Shown here: in pieces, positions 15,064 through 20,148 of the stretch
How positions within the stretch are numbered: the stretch's first letter is position 1
Layout: each line of letters begins with the position of its first letter
Origin: Dehalococcoidia bacterium
GTDB taxonomy: Bacteria > Chloroflexota > Dehalococcoidia > SZUA-161 > SpSt-899
Assembly: GCA_023271485.1 (NCBI GenBank)
Contig: JALPXT010000013.1
Location: 1-20,148, forward strand
Length of the DNA stretch: 20,148 nt
Direction of reading: 5' to 3'
Program-made: the position numbers and the translations under genes
The notes under the pieces: model-generated
Databases searched by the model: none
What the model was told of the DNA's origin: nothing
What the model saw: only the letters and a program-made list of their open reading frames with translations

Positions 15064-15564
15064 TTACTTGACCTCAACGGTGGCCCCGGCGGCTTCCAAC
15101 TTCTCCTTCAAAGCGGCGGCCTCGTCCTTGGCAGCTCCCTCTTTCACTGGCTTGGGGACGCCTTCCACTAGTTCCTTGGCCTCCTTCAGGCTCAGTGCTG
15201 TTACCTCGCGCACTGTCTTGATTACGTTGATCTTGCTCTCACCAAAGCTGGTGAGAATGACGGTGAACTCCGTCTGTTCCTCTGCTGGAGCTGCCTCTTC
15301 GACAGCGGCAGGGGCTGGGGCTAGTGCAACAGGAGCAGCCGCGCTGACACCGAACTCCTCCTCCAGCGCCTTTACCAGATCAACGAGTTCGATGACGGTC
15401 ATCTGCTTGATGGCATCAATCAACTCATCCTTGCTAAGGACGGTTTTCTTGGCAGCAGGAGAGCTCGATTTCCTCTTAGCGGCCTTCTTCTCCTTGGCCT
15501 CTATCTCCTCCACGGCGGTTTCGGTTGTGGTGGCTTCTGGGTCGATATTCTGATCTTCGGACAT
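15064..15564 (-). CDS. rplL: 50S ribosomal protein L7/L12 with N-terminal extension
   Basis: 166 residues from the ATG at 15564, chosen because GAAGGAGG sits just upstream. The usual protein is 120-130 residues. The canonical part starts near residue 42 (LSKDELIDAIKQMTVIELVDLVKALEEEFG). It continues through an Ala/Pro-rich hinge (PAPAAVEEAAPAEEQ) to the C-terminal domain with EFTVILTSFG, INVIKTVREVTALSLKEAKELVEG and ATVEVK. The first ~41 residues are extra: an acidic segment, then a basic Lys/Ser/Ala stretch with AKEKKAAKRKSSSPAAKK. L7/L12 forms the flexible stalk that recruits translation GTPases, including the EF-Tu encoded upstream. The gene is one base after rplJ (TAGAATG). Confidence 0.95.
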   Translation of the reverse strand: MSEDQNIDPEATTTETAVEEIEAKEKKAAKRKSSSPAAKKTVLSKDELIDAIKQMTVIELVDLVKALEEEFGVSAAAPVALAPAPAAVEEAAPAEEQTEFTVILTSFGESKINVIKTVREVTALSLKEAKELVEGVPKPVKEGAAKDEAAALKEKLEAAGATVEVK

Positions 15565-15565
15565 T

Positions 15566-16093
15566 CTATCCTCCTTCAAACTGTCTTATTCTAGCTTGCA
15601 ATACTCCCATAAGGTTCTGCAGATTGCCATTCAGGGCGATCAGCAACCTGCTTACCGGCGATTGTACAAGACCCACAAACCTGCCGATTAACTCATCTTT
15701 CGGGGGAAGCTTGGCCAGGGCAATGATATCTTCCGCCGTTAGCAATTTTCCGGCAAGCAGCCCTCCTTTGATGCTCAGCGTCGTCTCTGAGGAACGCTGA
15801 TAATCCGACAACGCCCTGGCTGGCTGGACAACATCATCGTATCCAAAGGCCAGAGACGTCGGCCCTCGAAGCAACTCGGAGAGATCGGGCTTTCCAGCGG
15901 CGGTTGCCGCAAAGTCCGCCAGCGTGTTCTTCACCACGCGGTATTCCACCCCCTGCTGGCGCAGCTTATGTCTAAGCTTTGATATCTCAGCCACCGTGAG
16001 CCCTCTATGGTCGGTGGCAATCACGATCTCGGCTCGAACAAGCTTTTCCCTTATCAGATCAACCAGTTCTGCTTTCTTCTCTTTCCTTACCAT
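15566..16093 (-). CDS. rplJ: 50S ribosomal protein L10
   Basis: 175 residues from ATG 16093, preceded by GAGGAAGG; the open frame upstream to 16177 reads through the attenuator hairpin and is not conserved. Family features include MVRKEKKAELVDLIREKL, the TDHRGLTVAEISKLRHKLR core, the EYRVVKNTLADFAA motif, LRGPTSLAFGYDD, and a C-terminal helix that binds L7/L12 dimers. L10 anchors the stalk to 23S rRNA and represses its own mRNA at the leader described at 16192-16290. The stop lies one base before rplL. Confidence 0.95.
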   Translation of the reverse strand: MVRKEKKAELVDLIREKLVRAEIVIATDHRGLTVAEISKLRHKLRQQGVEYRVVKNTLADFAATAAGKPDLSELLRGPTSLAFGYDDVVQPARALSDYQRSSETTLSIKGGLLAGKLLTAEDIIALAKLPPKDELIGRFVGLVQSPVSRLLIALNGNLQNLMGVLQARIRQFEGG

Positions 16094-16129
16094 CTCCCCT
16101 TCCTCTCGTGCGGGCGTTCCATGCTCAAG

Positions 16130-16158
16130 AAAAAGTCCCTGCGCTCCAGCACAAGGAC
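16130..16158 (-). terminator. Attenuator terminator in the rplJ leader
   Basis: On the minus strand GTCCTTGTGC and GCGCAGGGAC form a 10-bp stem (two G-T pairs) with the loop TGGA, followed by TTTTT (plus-strand A-run 16130-16134). It lies after the L10 leader and 37 bases before rplJ. This is where L10-dependent transcription attenuation would act. Confidence 0.8.
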
Positions 16159-16191
16159 TCCTCAGTCTAACTCTCAAGTATAAACCAGGAA

Positions 16192-16290
16192 CACCTCGGC
16201 AGGCACAAATTCCTGAACCCCTGCTTTCGCCGGGGCAAGCTCTGTCAGGAACAGGTTTAAGCTTTTCAGCACCTACTGTCTTTGGTGCAG
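16192..16290 (-). ncRNA. Ribosomal protein L10 leader
   Basis: The rplA-rplJ gap (16094-16358) contains, in the sense direction, CACCAAAGACAGTAGGTG and, about 75 bases on, GCCTGCCGAGGTG. Both are hallmarks of the Rfam L10 leader, a kink-turn-containing site where L10 or the L10-L12 complex binds its mRNA. Between them are GC-rich hairpins, including GCCCCGGCGAAAGCAGGGG. It regulates rplJL downstream. Confidence 0.8.
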
Positions 16291-16358
16291 GGATTTTTTG
16301 CGTTTGTTATCTGGCTACTCCCCTCTGTCCCCCCTATCTACCGGGTAACGAGCCATAT

Positions 16359-17072
16359 TCAAGCCGCACTCAAGCTAAGCATGGACTTGAGATCCAGTCG
16401 GATGCCGGGTCCCATGGATGTTGTCAGTGAGACGCTACGAATGAACTGCCCTTTGGCCCCACTCGGTCTTGCGCTAACGATTGCCTCAACCACCGAGGAC
16501 AGGTTCTGAACAAGTTTATCCTCGGTAAAACTCACCTTGCCAATGGGGAGATGTATGATAGCCGTCTTGTCCAGTCTGAACTCCACTCGTCCCTGGCGTA
16601 CCTCATTGATAACCCTTGGCAGATCATCCGGACTGGCAATGGTTCCTGATTTTGGGTTAGGCATGAGTCCACGCCGCCCCAGGATTTTCCCCAGCTTGCC
16701 TATCCTGGGCATCATATCCGGAGTAGCTATAGCCACATCAAACCCCAGCCAGCCGCCTTCGATCTGCTTGATCAGTTCATCGGCGCCAACGTAATCCGCC
16801 CCCGCTCCCCTGGCGATCCTTTCTCCCTCCCCCTGGGTGAAAACCAGGACCCTCACCTGTTTGCCCAGCCCATTGGGAAGAGTCGCCACCCCACGGACCT
16901 GCTGATCCGCATGGCGTGGATCAACCCCCAGGCGGAAGTGAAGCTCGACGGTTTCATCAAATTTGGTGAATGAAGCCCTCTTGGCCAGATCAACGGCCTC
17001 CTGAGGGCTATACAGCCTATCCCGATCCACGAGATTGGCTGCCTCCTGATACTTCTTACCATGTTTTGTCAT
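16359..17072 (-). CDS. rplA: 50S ribosomal protein L1
   Basis: 237 residues, usual length. Diagnostic stretches are MTKHGKKYQEAANLVDRDR, KFDETVELHFRLGVDPRHAD, GVATLPNGLGK, the domain II region GGWLGFDVAIATPDMMPRIG, LGKILGRRGLMPNPKSGT and FRLDKTAIIHLPIGK. L1 binds 23S rRNA at the mobile L1 stalk and typically represses the rplKA mRNA. The ATG has only a weak ribosome site (GGATTG), which falls inside the CRISPR-like repeat at 17076-17107. Confidence 0.97.
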   Translation of the reverse strand: MTKHGKKYQEAANLVDRDRLYSPQEAVDLAKRASFTKFDETVELHFRLGVDPRHADQQVRGVATLPNGLGKQVRVLVFTQGEGERIARGAGADYVGADELIKQIEGGWLGFDVAIATPDMMPRIGKLGKILGRRGLMPNPKSGTIASPDDLPRVINEVRQGRVEFRLDKTAIIHLPIGKVSFTEDKLVQNLSSVVEAIVSARPSGAKGQFIRSVSLTTSMGPGIRLDLKSMLSLSAA

Positions 17073-17075
17073 TAT

Positions 17076-17107
17076 ATTTCAATCCACGCCCCCGCTTGGG
17101 GGGCGAC
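17076..17107 (-). repeat. Solitary type I-C-like CRISPR repeat
   Basis: Read on the minus strand, these 32 bases begin GTCGCCCCCC, have a short AAGC loop and end GGGGGCGTGGATTGAAAT. Length, palindromic core and the GTGGATTGAAAY tail match the type I-C repeat consensus. It fills 32 of the 40 bases between rplK and rplA. There is no second repeat, no spacer and no cas gene in the window. Confidence 0.8.
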
Positions 17108-17112
17108 CCCCT

Positions 17113-17544
17113 CTATCCAGTATCACTTACTTCAATGCCCATGCTTCTGGCGGTACCCTCGATTATCCGCATCGCACCTTCCAGGTCAATGGCATTGAGG
17201 TCCTTCATCTTTGTCTCCGCGATCTCCTTGATTCTATCTCTGGTTATCCTTCCAACCAGCTTAAGCTTCGCGGTTTCGCTTCCCTTCTCCATCCCGACGG
17301 CCTTCTTTAACAGATCGGTCACCGGCGGGGTCTTGGTGACAAAGGTAAAGGATCGGTCCTCGTAGATGGTGATCTCGGCCGGAATGACCGATCCCGCTTG
17401 TGAACTGGTGCGTTCATTGTACTCCTTGCAAAAGGCCATGATATTGAGCCCGTGCTGCCCCAGGGCGGGGCCTACGGGCGGGGCCGGAGTCGCCCCACCT
17501 GCCGGAAGTTGAATCTTGAGAATTGTTTTGATTTTCTTTGCCAT
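17113..17544 (-). CDS. rplK: 50S ribosomal protein L11
   Basis: 143 residues, normal length. The family hallmarks are AKKIKTILKIQLPAGGATPA, PPVGPALGQHGLNIMAFCKE, FVTKTPPVTDLLKKA and the C-terminal RITRDRIKEIAETKMKDLNA with IIEGTARSMGI. L11 binds the GTPase-associated region of 23S rRNA and works with EF-Tu, EF-G and RelA. The start lacks a clear Shine-Dalgarno (upstream GATGAACTTGAATT), because the dispersed repeat ends about 12 bases from the ATG. Possibly the insertion replaced the original leader, the expected place for L1 autoregulation. Confidence 0.97.
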   Translation of the reverse strand: MAKKIKTILKIQLPAGGATPAPPVGPALGQHGLNIMAFCKEYNERTSSQAGSVIPAEITIYEDRSFTFVTKTPPVTDLLKKAVGMEKGSETAKLKLVGRITRDRIKEIAETKMKDLNAIDLEGAMRIIEGTARSMGIEVSDTG

Positions 17545-17556
17545 AATTCAAGTTCA

Positions 17557-17636
17557 TCAGGGGGATTCTCCCCCTGAAACCCCCTAAAAACAAAAAGCAG
17601 TCATGGCTGGGATTAGTAAAGGGGCTTCGCCCCTTT
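17557..17636 (-). repeat. Dispersed two-hairpin repeat, full copy between nusG and rplK
   Basis: On the minus strand, AAGGGGCGAAGCCCCTTT comes first, then about 35 unconserved bases, then AGGGGGTTT and the hairpin CAGGGGGAGAATCCCCCTG. This is the order seen at 1049-1120, with the loop of the second hairpin inverted (GAA versus TTC). The nusG stop codon (17638-17640) abuts it. Confidence 0.8.
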
Positions 17637-17637
17637 A

Positions 17638-18171
17638 CTAAATAGTTTGCACCTGTGATAGATCCAGCTCAATCGGGGTCTCGCGCCCGAAGAAAGAAAC
17701 CATAAGCCTCACCTTGCCCTTCTCCAGGTTGATTTCATCAACGGTCCCGATGAATTCAGCAAAGGGTCCATCCATTATGCGAACATTCTCCCCCCTGGAA
17801 AAACCGATCCTGATCTTGGGAACGGCGGTCTTCATCCGGTTCAGTATCTTTTCAACCTCTTCTTCCTCCAGTGGCACGGGTCGGTTCCCTGCCGCCACAA
17901 AGCCGGTAACCCCCGGCGTATTGCGCACCACATACCAGCTTTCCTCATCCATCTTCATCTGAACCAACATGTAGCCGGGGAGTATCTTCCGGGCTACAGT
18001 GCGCCTTTGTCCCCCTTTAATTTCGACCTCATCTTCAGTAGGTACTACAACCTGCGAAATCTTATCCTTGACATCCATAGACTCAATCCGATGCTCCAGA
18101 TTGGCCCTGGTGCGTTGTTCATACCCGGAGTAAGTGTGAACCACATACCAGTTCTTGCCGTCGTCTTTCAT
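17638..18171 (-). CDS. nusG: Transcription termination/antitermination factor NusG
   Basis: 177 residues. The NGN domain begins NWYVVHTYSGYEQRTRANLE and includes VEIKGGQRRTVARKILPGYM, the VRNTPGVTGFVAAG segment, and EEEVEKILNRM. The KOW domain follows with FSRGENVRIMDGPFAEFIG and VRLMVSFFGRETPIELDLSQ. NusG binds RNA polymerase beta' and couples transcription with Rho or ribosomal protein S10. It follows secE by 6 bases, the classical secE-nusG pair. Confidence 0.97.
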   Translation of the reverse strand: MKDDGKNWYVVHTYSGYEQRTRANLEHRIESMDVKDKISQVVVPTEDEVEIKGGQRRTVARKILPGYMLVQMKMDEESWYVVRNTPGVTGFVAAGNRPVPLEEEEVEKILNRMKTAVPKIRIGFSRGENVRIMDGPFAEFIGTVDEINLEKGKVRLMVSFFGRETPIELDLSQVQTI

Positions 18172-18177
18172 TGAACC

Positions 18178-18393
18178 TCACCTTATCAGTACGGCATCCA
18201 CGAAGCTGGAAAATGCAAGGTCGATTGCCCCAAGTATGATTGCCATTGTCACGGCCACAATCAACACGATCACCGTAAGGCGCATCGTCTCCTGCTTTGT
18301 CGGCCATGCAACCTTTTTCAACTCAGCAATGATGCTCCTCACCGAGCGGAATCCAGTTTTCTTCTGGCCCTTTGCCTCGACCTGTCGCTTCAA
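18178..18393 (-). CDS. secE: Preprotein translocase subunit SecE
   Basis: 71 residues from a TTG start at 18393, with AGAGGGG 7 bases upstream; no ATG or GTG precedes the conserved region. The single-helix bacterial SecE form is evident: an amphipathic SIIAELKKVAWPTKQETMRL (the WPT motif is diagnostic) followed by one transmembrane helix VIVLIVAVTMAIILGAIDLA. SecE clamps SecY in the membrane. It lies 12 bases after rpmG and just before nusG. Confidence 0.95.
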   Translation of the reverse strand: MKRQVEAKGQKKTGFRSVRSIIAELKKVAWPTKQETMRLTVIVLIVAVTMAIILGAIDLAFSSFVDAVLIR

Positions 18394-18405
18394 TTTGTGA
18401 CCCCT

Positions 18406-18576
18406 CTACTTAACCTCGCGATGCTGAGTGTGCGTGCGGCACCGGGGGCAGTACTTGCTCAGTTCCAACCGCCCAGGATCGTTTCTCTTGTTCTTGGATG
18501 TGGTATACGTCCTCTCCTTACACTGAGTGCAAGCAAGATGTATCGTGATGCGAGCCTCTCCCTTCTTCTTTGCCAT
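18406..18576 (-). CDS. rpmG: 50S ribosomal protein L33
   Basis: 56 residues from ATG 18576 to the TAG at 18406-18408. The sequence begins MAKKKGEARITIHLACTQC, continues with RTYTTSKNKRNDPGRLELSKY and ends CPRCRTHTQHREVK (the first twenty of each part are recognisably L33). Two CxxC pairs make this the zinc-binding (C+) form. L33 sits near the E site of the large subunit. It lies between tuf and secE, a common place for this gene. Confidence 0.95.
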   Translation of the reverse strand: MAKKKGEARITIHLACTQCKERTYTTSKNKRNDPGRLELSKYCPRCRTHTQHREVK

Positions 18577-18600
18577 CTCATCTGTTCTGGATCAAGACTC

Positions 18601-19806
18601 TTAGTCCGCGACCCTGGTGATCACACCTGCGCCCACCGTCCGGCTGCCCTCCCTGATAGCGAATCGCACGCCTTCCTCCAGCGCCACCGGGGTTATCAGC
18701 TTCACCTTCATCTGCACGTTATCTCCAGGCAAGGCCATTTCGACCCCGCTGGGGAGGTCCAGAACACCGGTGATATCCATTGTCCTGATATAAAACTGTG
18801 GCTTATATCCACTGAAGAACGGCGTATGCCGTCCGCCCTCATCCTTGGTTAACACGTACACCTCAGAATCGAAATCGGTATGTGGCTTGATGGACCCCGG
18901 CTTCGCCAGCACCATGCCTCGCTCAACCTCATCTCGCTCAACCCCACGGAGGAGACACCCTACAGCATCGCCTGGTAGCCCTTCCTCCAATGTCTTGTGG
19001 AACATCTCGATGCCGGTCAGTACCGTCTTCCTGGTCTCAGCCAACCCTACTATTTCCACATCTTCTCCGACCCTGACCGTGCCCCTTTCTATCCTTCCCG
19101 TGGCTACAGTCCCCCGGCCCTTGATGCTGAAGACATCCTCCACAGGCATCAGGAAGGGCTTATCAGCCGGCCGCACCGGAAGCGGAATATAGTCATCGAC
19201 GGCATCGGTCAATTGCAGGATAGGGCCGCACCACTGGCACTCTCGATTGCCACAGGCGCACTCCAACGCCTTGAGCGCACTCACACGAATTATTGGAATC
19301 TCATCGCCGGGGAATCCATATTTCGGCAGAATATCCTCCCGCAGCTCCATCTCAGTTACTTCCAGCAACTCGAGGTCATCGACCATGTCCACTTTGTTGA
19401 GCGCACACACTATGGACGGCACCTCTACCTGACGCGCCAGGAGTAAGTGCTCGCGCGTCTGGGGCATTGCGCCATCATCAGCGGCAATCACCAGGATAGC
19501 TCCGTCCATCTGGGCCGCCCCGGTGATCATGTTTTTGATGTAGTCAGCATGACCGGGGCAATCCACGTGCGCGTAGTGGCGCTTTGCCGTTTCATATTCG
19601 ATGTGGGCAATAGCAATGGTAAGACCCCTCGCTTTTTCCTCCGGAGCATTATCGATGGAATCATACGATCGGAAGAGGGTGCCGGTGCCCGCCGCAGCCA
19701 GAACATTGGTTATGGCGGAAGTCAACGTCGTCTTGCCATGGTCGACGTGCCCGATGGTGCCCACGTTGACATGTGGCTTGGTTCGTTCAAAGACTTTCTT
19801 GGCCAT
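18601..19806 (-). CDS. tuf: Elongation factor Tu
   Basis: 401 residues from ATG 19806, with GAGGAGG 8 bases upstream; the open frame further upstream crosses the tRNA-Thr gene and is not used. GTPase motifs: GHVDHGKTT, DCPGHADY, NKVD and SALKALE. Domains 2 and 3 follow, with the usual end VRFAIREGSRTVGAGVITRV. The G domain carries a short insert ALECACGNRECQWCG with four cysteines, probably a metal-binding loop. I recall this kind of insert from Chloroflexota EF-Tu. EF-Tu delivers aminoacyl-tRNA to the ribosome. It is read downstream of three tRNA genes. Confidence 0.97.
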   Translation of the reverse strand: MAKKVFERTKPHVNVGTIGHVDHGKTTLTSAITNVLAAAGTGTLFRSYDSIDNAPEEKARGLTIAIAHIEYETAKRHYAHVDCPGHADYIKNMITGAAQMDGAILVIAADDGAMPQTREHLLLARQVEVPSIVCALNKVDMVDDLELLEVTEMELREDILPKYGFPGDEIPIIRVSALKALECACGNRECQWCGPILQLTDAVDDYIPLPVRPADKPFLMPVEDVFSIKGRGTVATGRIERGTVRVGEDVEIVGLAETRKTVLTGIEMFHKTLEEGLPGDAVGCLLRGVERDEVERGMVLAKPGSIKPHTDFDSEVYVLTKDEGGRHTPFFSGYKPQFYIRTMDITGVLDLPSGVEMALPGDNVQMKVKLITPVALEEGVRFAIREGSRTVGAGVITRVAD

Positions 19807-19838
19807 ATTAAAATCCTCCTCAAATTTTTTGAGTTCAA

Positions 19839-19913
19839 TGGAGCCCACAGCCAGACTTGAACTGGCGACCCCGTTCTTACCAAGAACGTGCTCTACCACT
19901 GAGCTATGTGGGC
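19839..19913 (-). tRNA. tRNA-Thr (anticodon GGT)
   Basis: Full cloverleaf on the minus strand: acceptor GCCCACA with TGTGGGC, D arm AGCTCAGTGGTAGAGC, anticodon arm CGTTC-TTGGTAA-GAACG with anticodon GGT, and T arm GCCAGTTCAAGTCTGGC. The 3' CCA is encoded (TCCA). 75 bases. Confidence 0.95.
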
Positions 19914-19916
19914 CAC

Positions 19917-19999
19917 TGGAGGGGGCAGGATTCGAACCTGCGTAGCCTACTGGCGGCAGATTTACAGTCTGCTGGTATTAACCGCTCACCCACCCCTCC
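19917..19999 (-). tRNA. tRNA-Tyr (anticodon GTA)
   Basis: Acceptor GGAGGGG pairs with CCCCTCC. The anticodon arm GCAGA-CTGTAAA-TCTGC holds anticodon GTA. A long variable arm (CGCCAGTAGGCTAC region) is present, as expected for bacterial tRNA-Tyr, and the T arm is GCAGGTTCGAATCCTGC. The discriminator is A and CCA is not encoded. 83 bases. Confidence 0.95.
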
Positions 20000-20005
20000 G
20001 ACAAG

Positions 20006-20078
20006 AGCCCGAGAGGGGACTCGAACCCACTAACCTGCCGATTACAAGTCGGCTGCGCTGCCATTGCGCCACCCGGGC
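20006..20078 (-). tRNA. tRNA-Thr (anticodon TGT)
   Basis: Acceptor GCCCGGG pairs with CTCGGGC with one G-T pair. The anticodon arm is GCCGA-CTTGTAA-TCGGC with anticodon TGT, and the T arm is built on GGGTTCGAGTCCC. CCA is not encoded. First gene of the tRNA-tuf operon. Confidence 0.94.
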
Positions 20079-20104
20079 CCACATATTCGCCCTACAGACA
20101 CTTT

Positions 20105-20133
20105 AGTATAAACTGAGCAAATGGTAAAGTCAA
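20105..20133 (-). promoter_or_regulatory. Strong promoter of the tRNA-tuf-ribosomal protein operon
   Basis: On the minus strand TTGACT (20128-20133) and TATACT (20105-20110) are 17 bases apart. Transcription should start near 20098, about 20 bases before tRNA-Thr(TGT). No other strong promoter is evident before rplJ, so it probably drives the whole minus-strand cluster. Confidence 0.85.
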
Positions 20134-20148
20134 GGGGGTAATCGAATC

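Noticed and set aside
16094..16177. Longer L10 start at 16177
   Set aside because: The extra codons run through the attenuator hairpin; ATG 16093 has the conserved MVRKEKK start and a ribosome site.
16269..16299. Plus-strand hairpin followed by six T, terminator-like
   Set aside because: No plus-strand gene precedes it. In the sense (minus) direction it is the first helix of the L10 leader.
17076..17107. A CRISPR array
   Set aside because: Only one repeat, no spacers and no cas genes in the window, so it is reported as a solitary repeat.

Overview
The window reads as a fragment of a moderate-GC anaerobic bacterium, most likely of the phylum Chloroflexota (Dehalococcoidia-like; inference). 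The pointers are an EF-Tu with a cysteine-rich insert, the tRNA-Thr/tRNA-Tyr/tRNA-Thr-tuf-rpmG-secE-nusG-rplKAJL order, a 2-hydroxyacyl-CoA dehydratase/activase-type protein, tungstate transport, and an ADP-forming acyl-CoA synthetase-type subunit. No lineage assignment was computed.

Layout. (1) 1-1041: the 3' end of a dehydratase/activase-family gene, then a small membrane protein with its own near-perfect sigma-70 promoter and almost no leader. (2) 1049-1294: a dispersed palindromic repeat, a molybdenum-cofactor (Moco) type riboswitch with a GAAA tetraloop and an 11-nt-receptor-like element, and an intrinsic terminator that can be undone by pairing with the aptamer. (3) 1318-9471: a visibly A+T-richer, tightly packed operon. 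It encodes four exported proteins that resemble the sulfite-oxidase Moco-binding fold (one fused to a phosphodiesterase), a complete group I ECF transporter (S, A, A', T), a MobB-like GTPase with an added Fe-S-type cysteine motif, and a small kinase of the aminoglycoside-phosphotransferase/Bud32 type. (4) 9615-12382: a 21-unit GA microsatellite directly in front of tupA, then tupBC (tungstate ABC transporter). (5) 12374-14985: heptanucleotide repeats, dnaN, an ATP-grasp acyl-CoA synthetase subunit, rpsP and khpA. (6) 15064-20148, minus strand: three tRNA genes, tuf, rpmG, secE, nusG, rplK, rplA, the L10 leader with attenuator, rplJ and rplL, all apparently read from a strong promoter at 20105-20133.

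Main hypothesis. Region 3 looks like an undescribed uptake and salvage system for molybdopterin or Moco/Tuco. A Moco-sensing OFF switch would control exported cofactor-binding proteins, an exported phosphodiesterase that could trim dinucleotide forms of the cofactor, an ECF importer, a kinase that could rephosphorylate the imported product, and MobB. The riboswitch, ECF genes and MobB are well supported by sequence. The substrate is inferred from context.

Other notable items: a solitary 32-nt type I-C-like CRISPR repeat filling the rplK-rplA gap, three copies of a two-hairpin dispersed repeat (one supplying the C-terminus of a protein), heptanucleotide arrays, and an L7/L12 with a long charged N-terminal extension.
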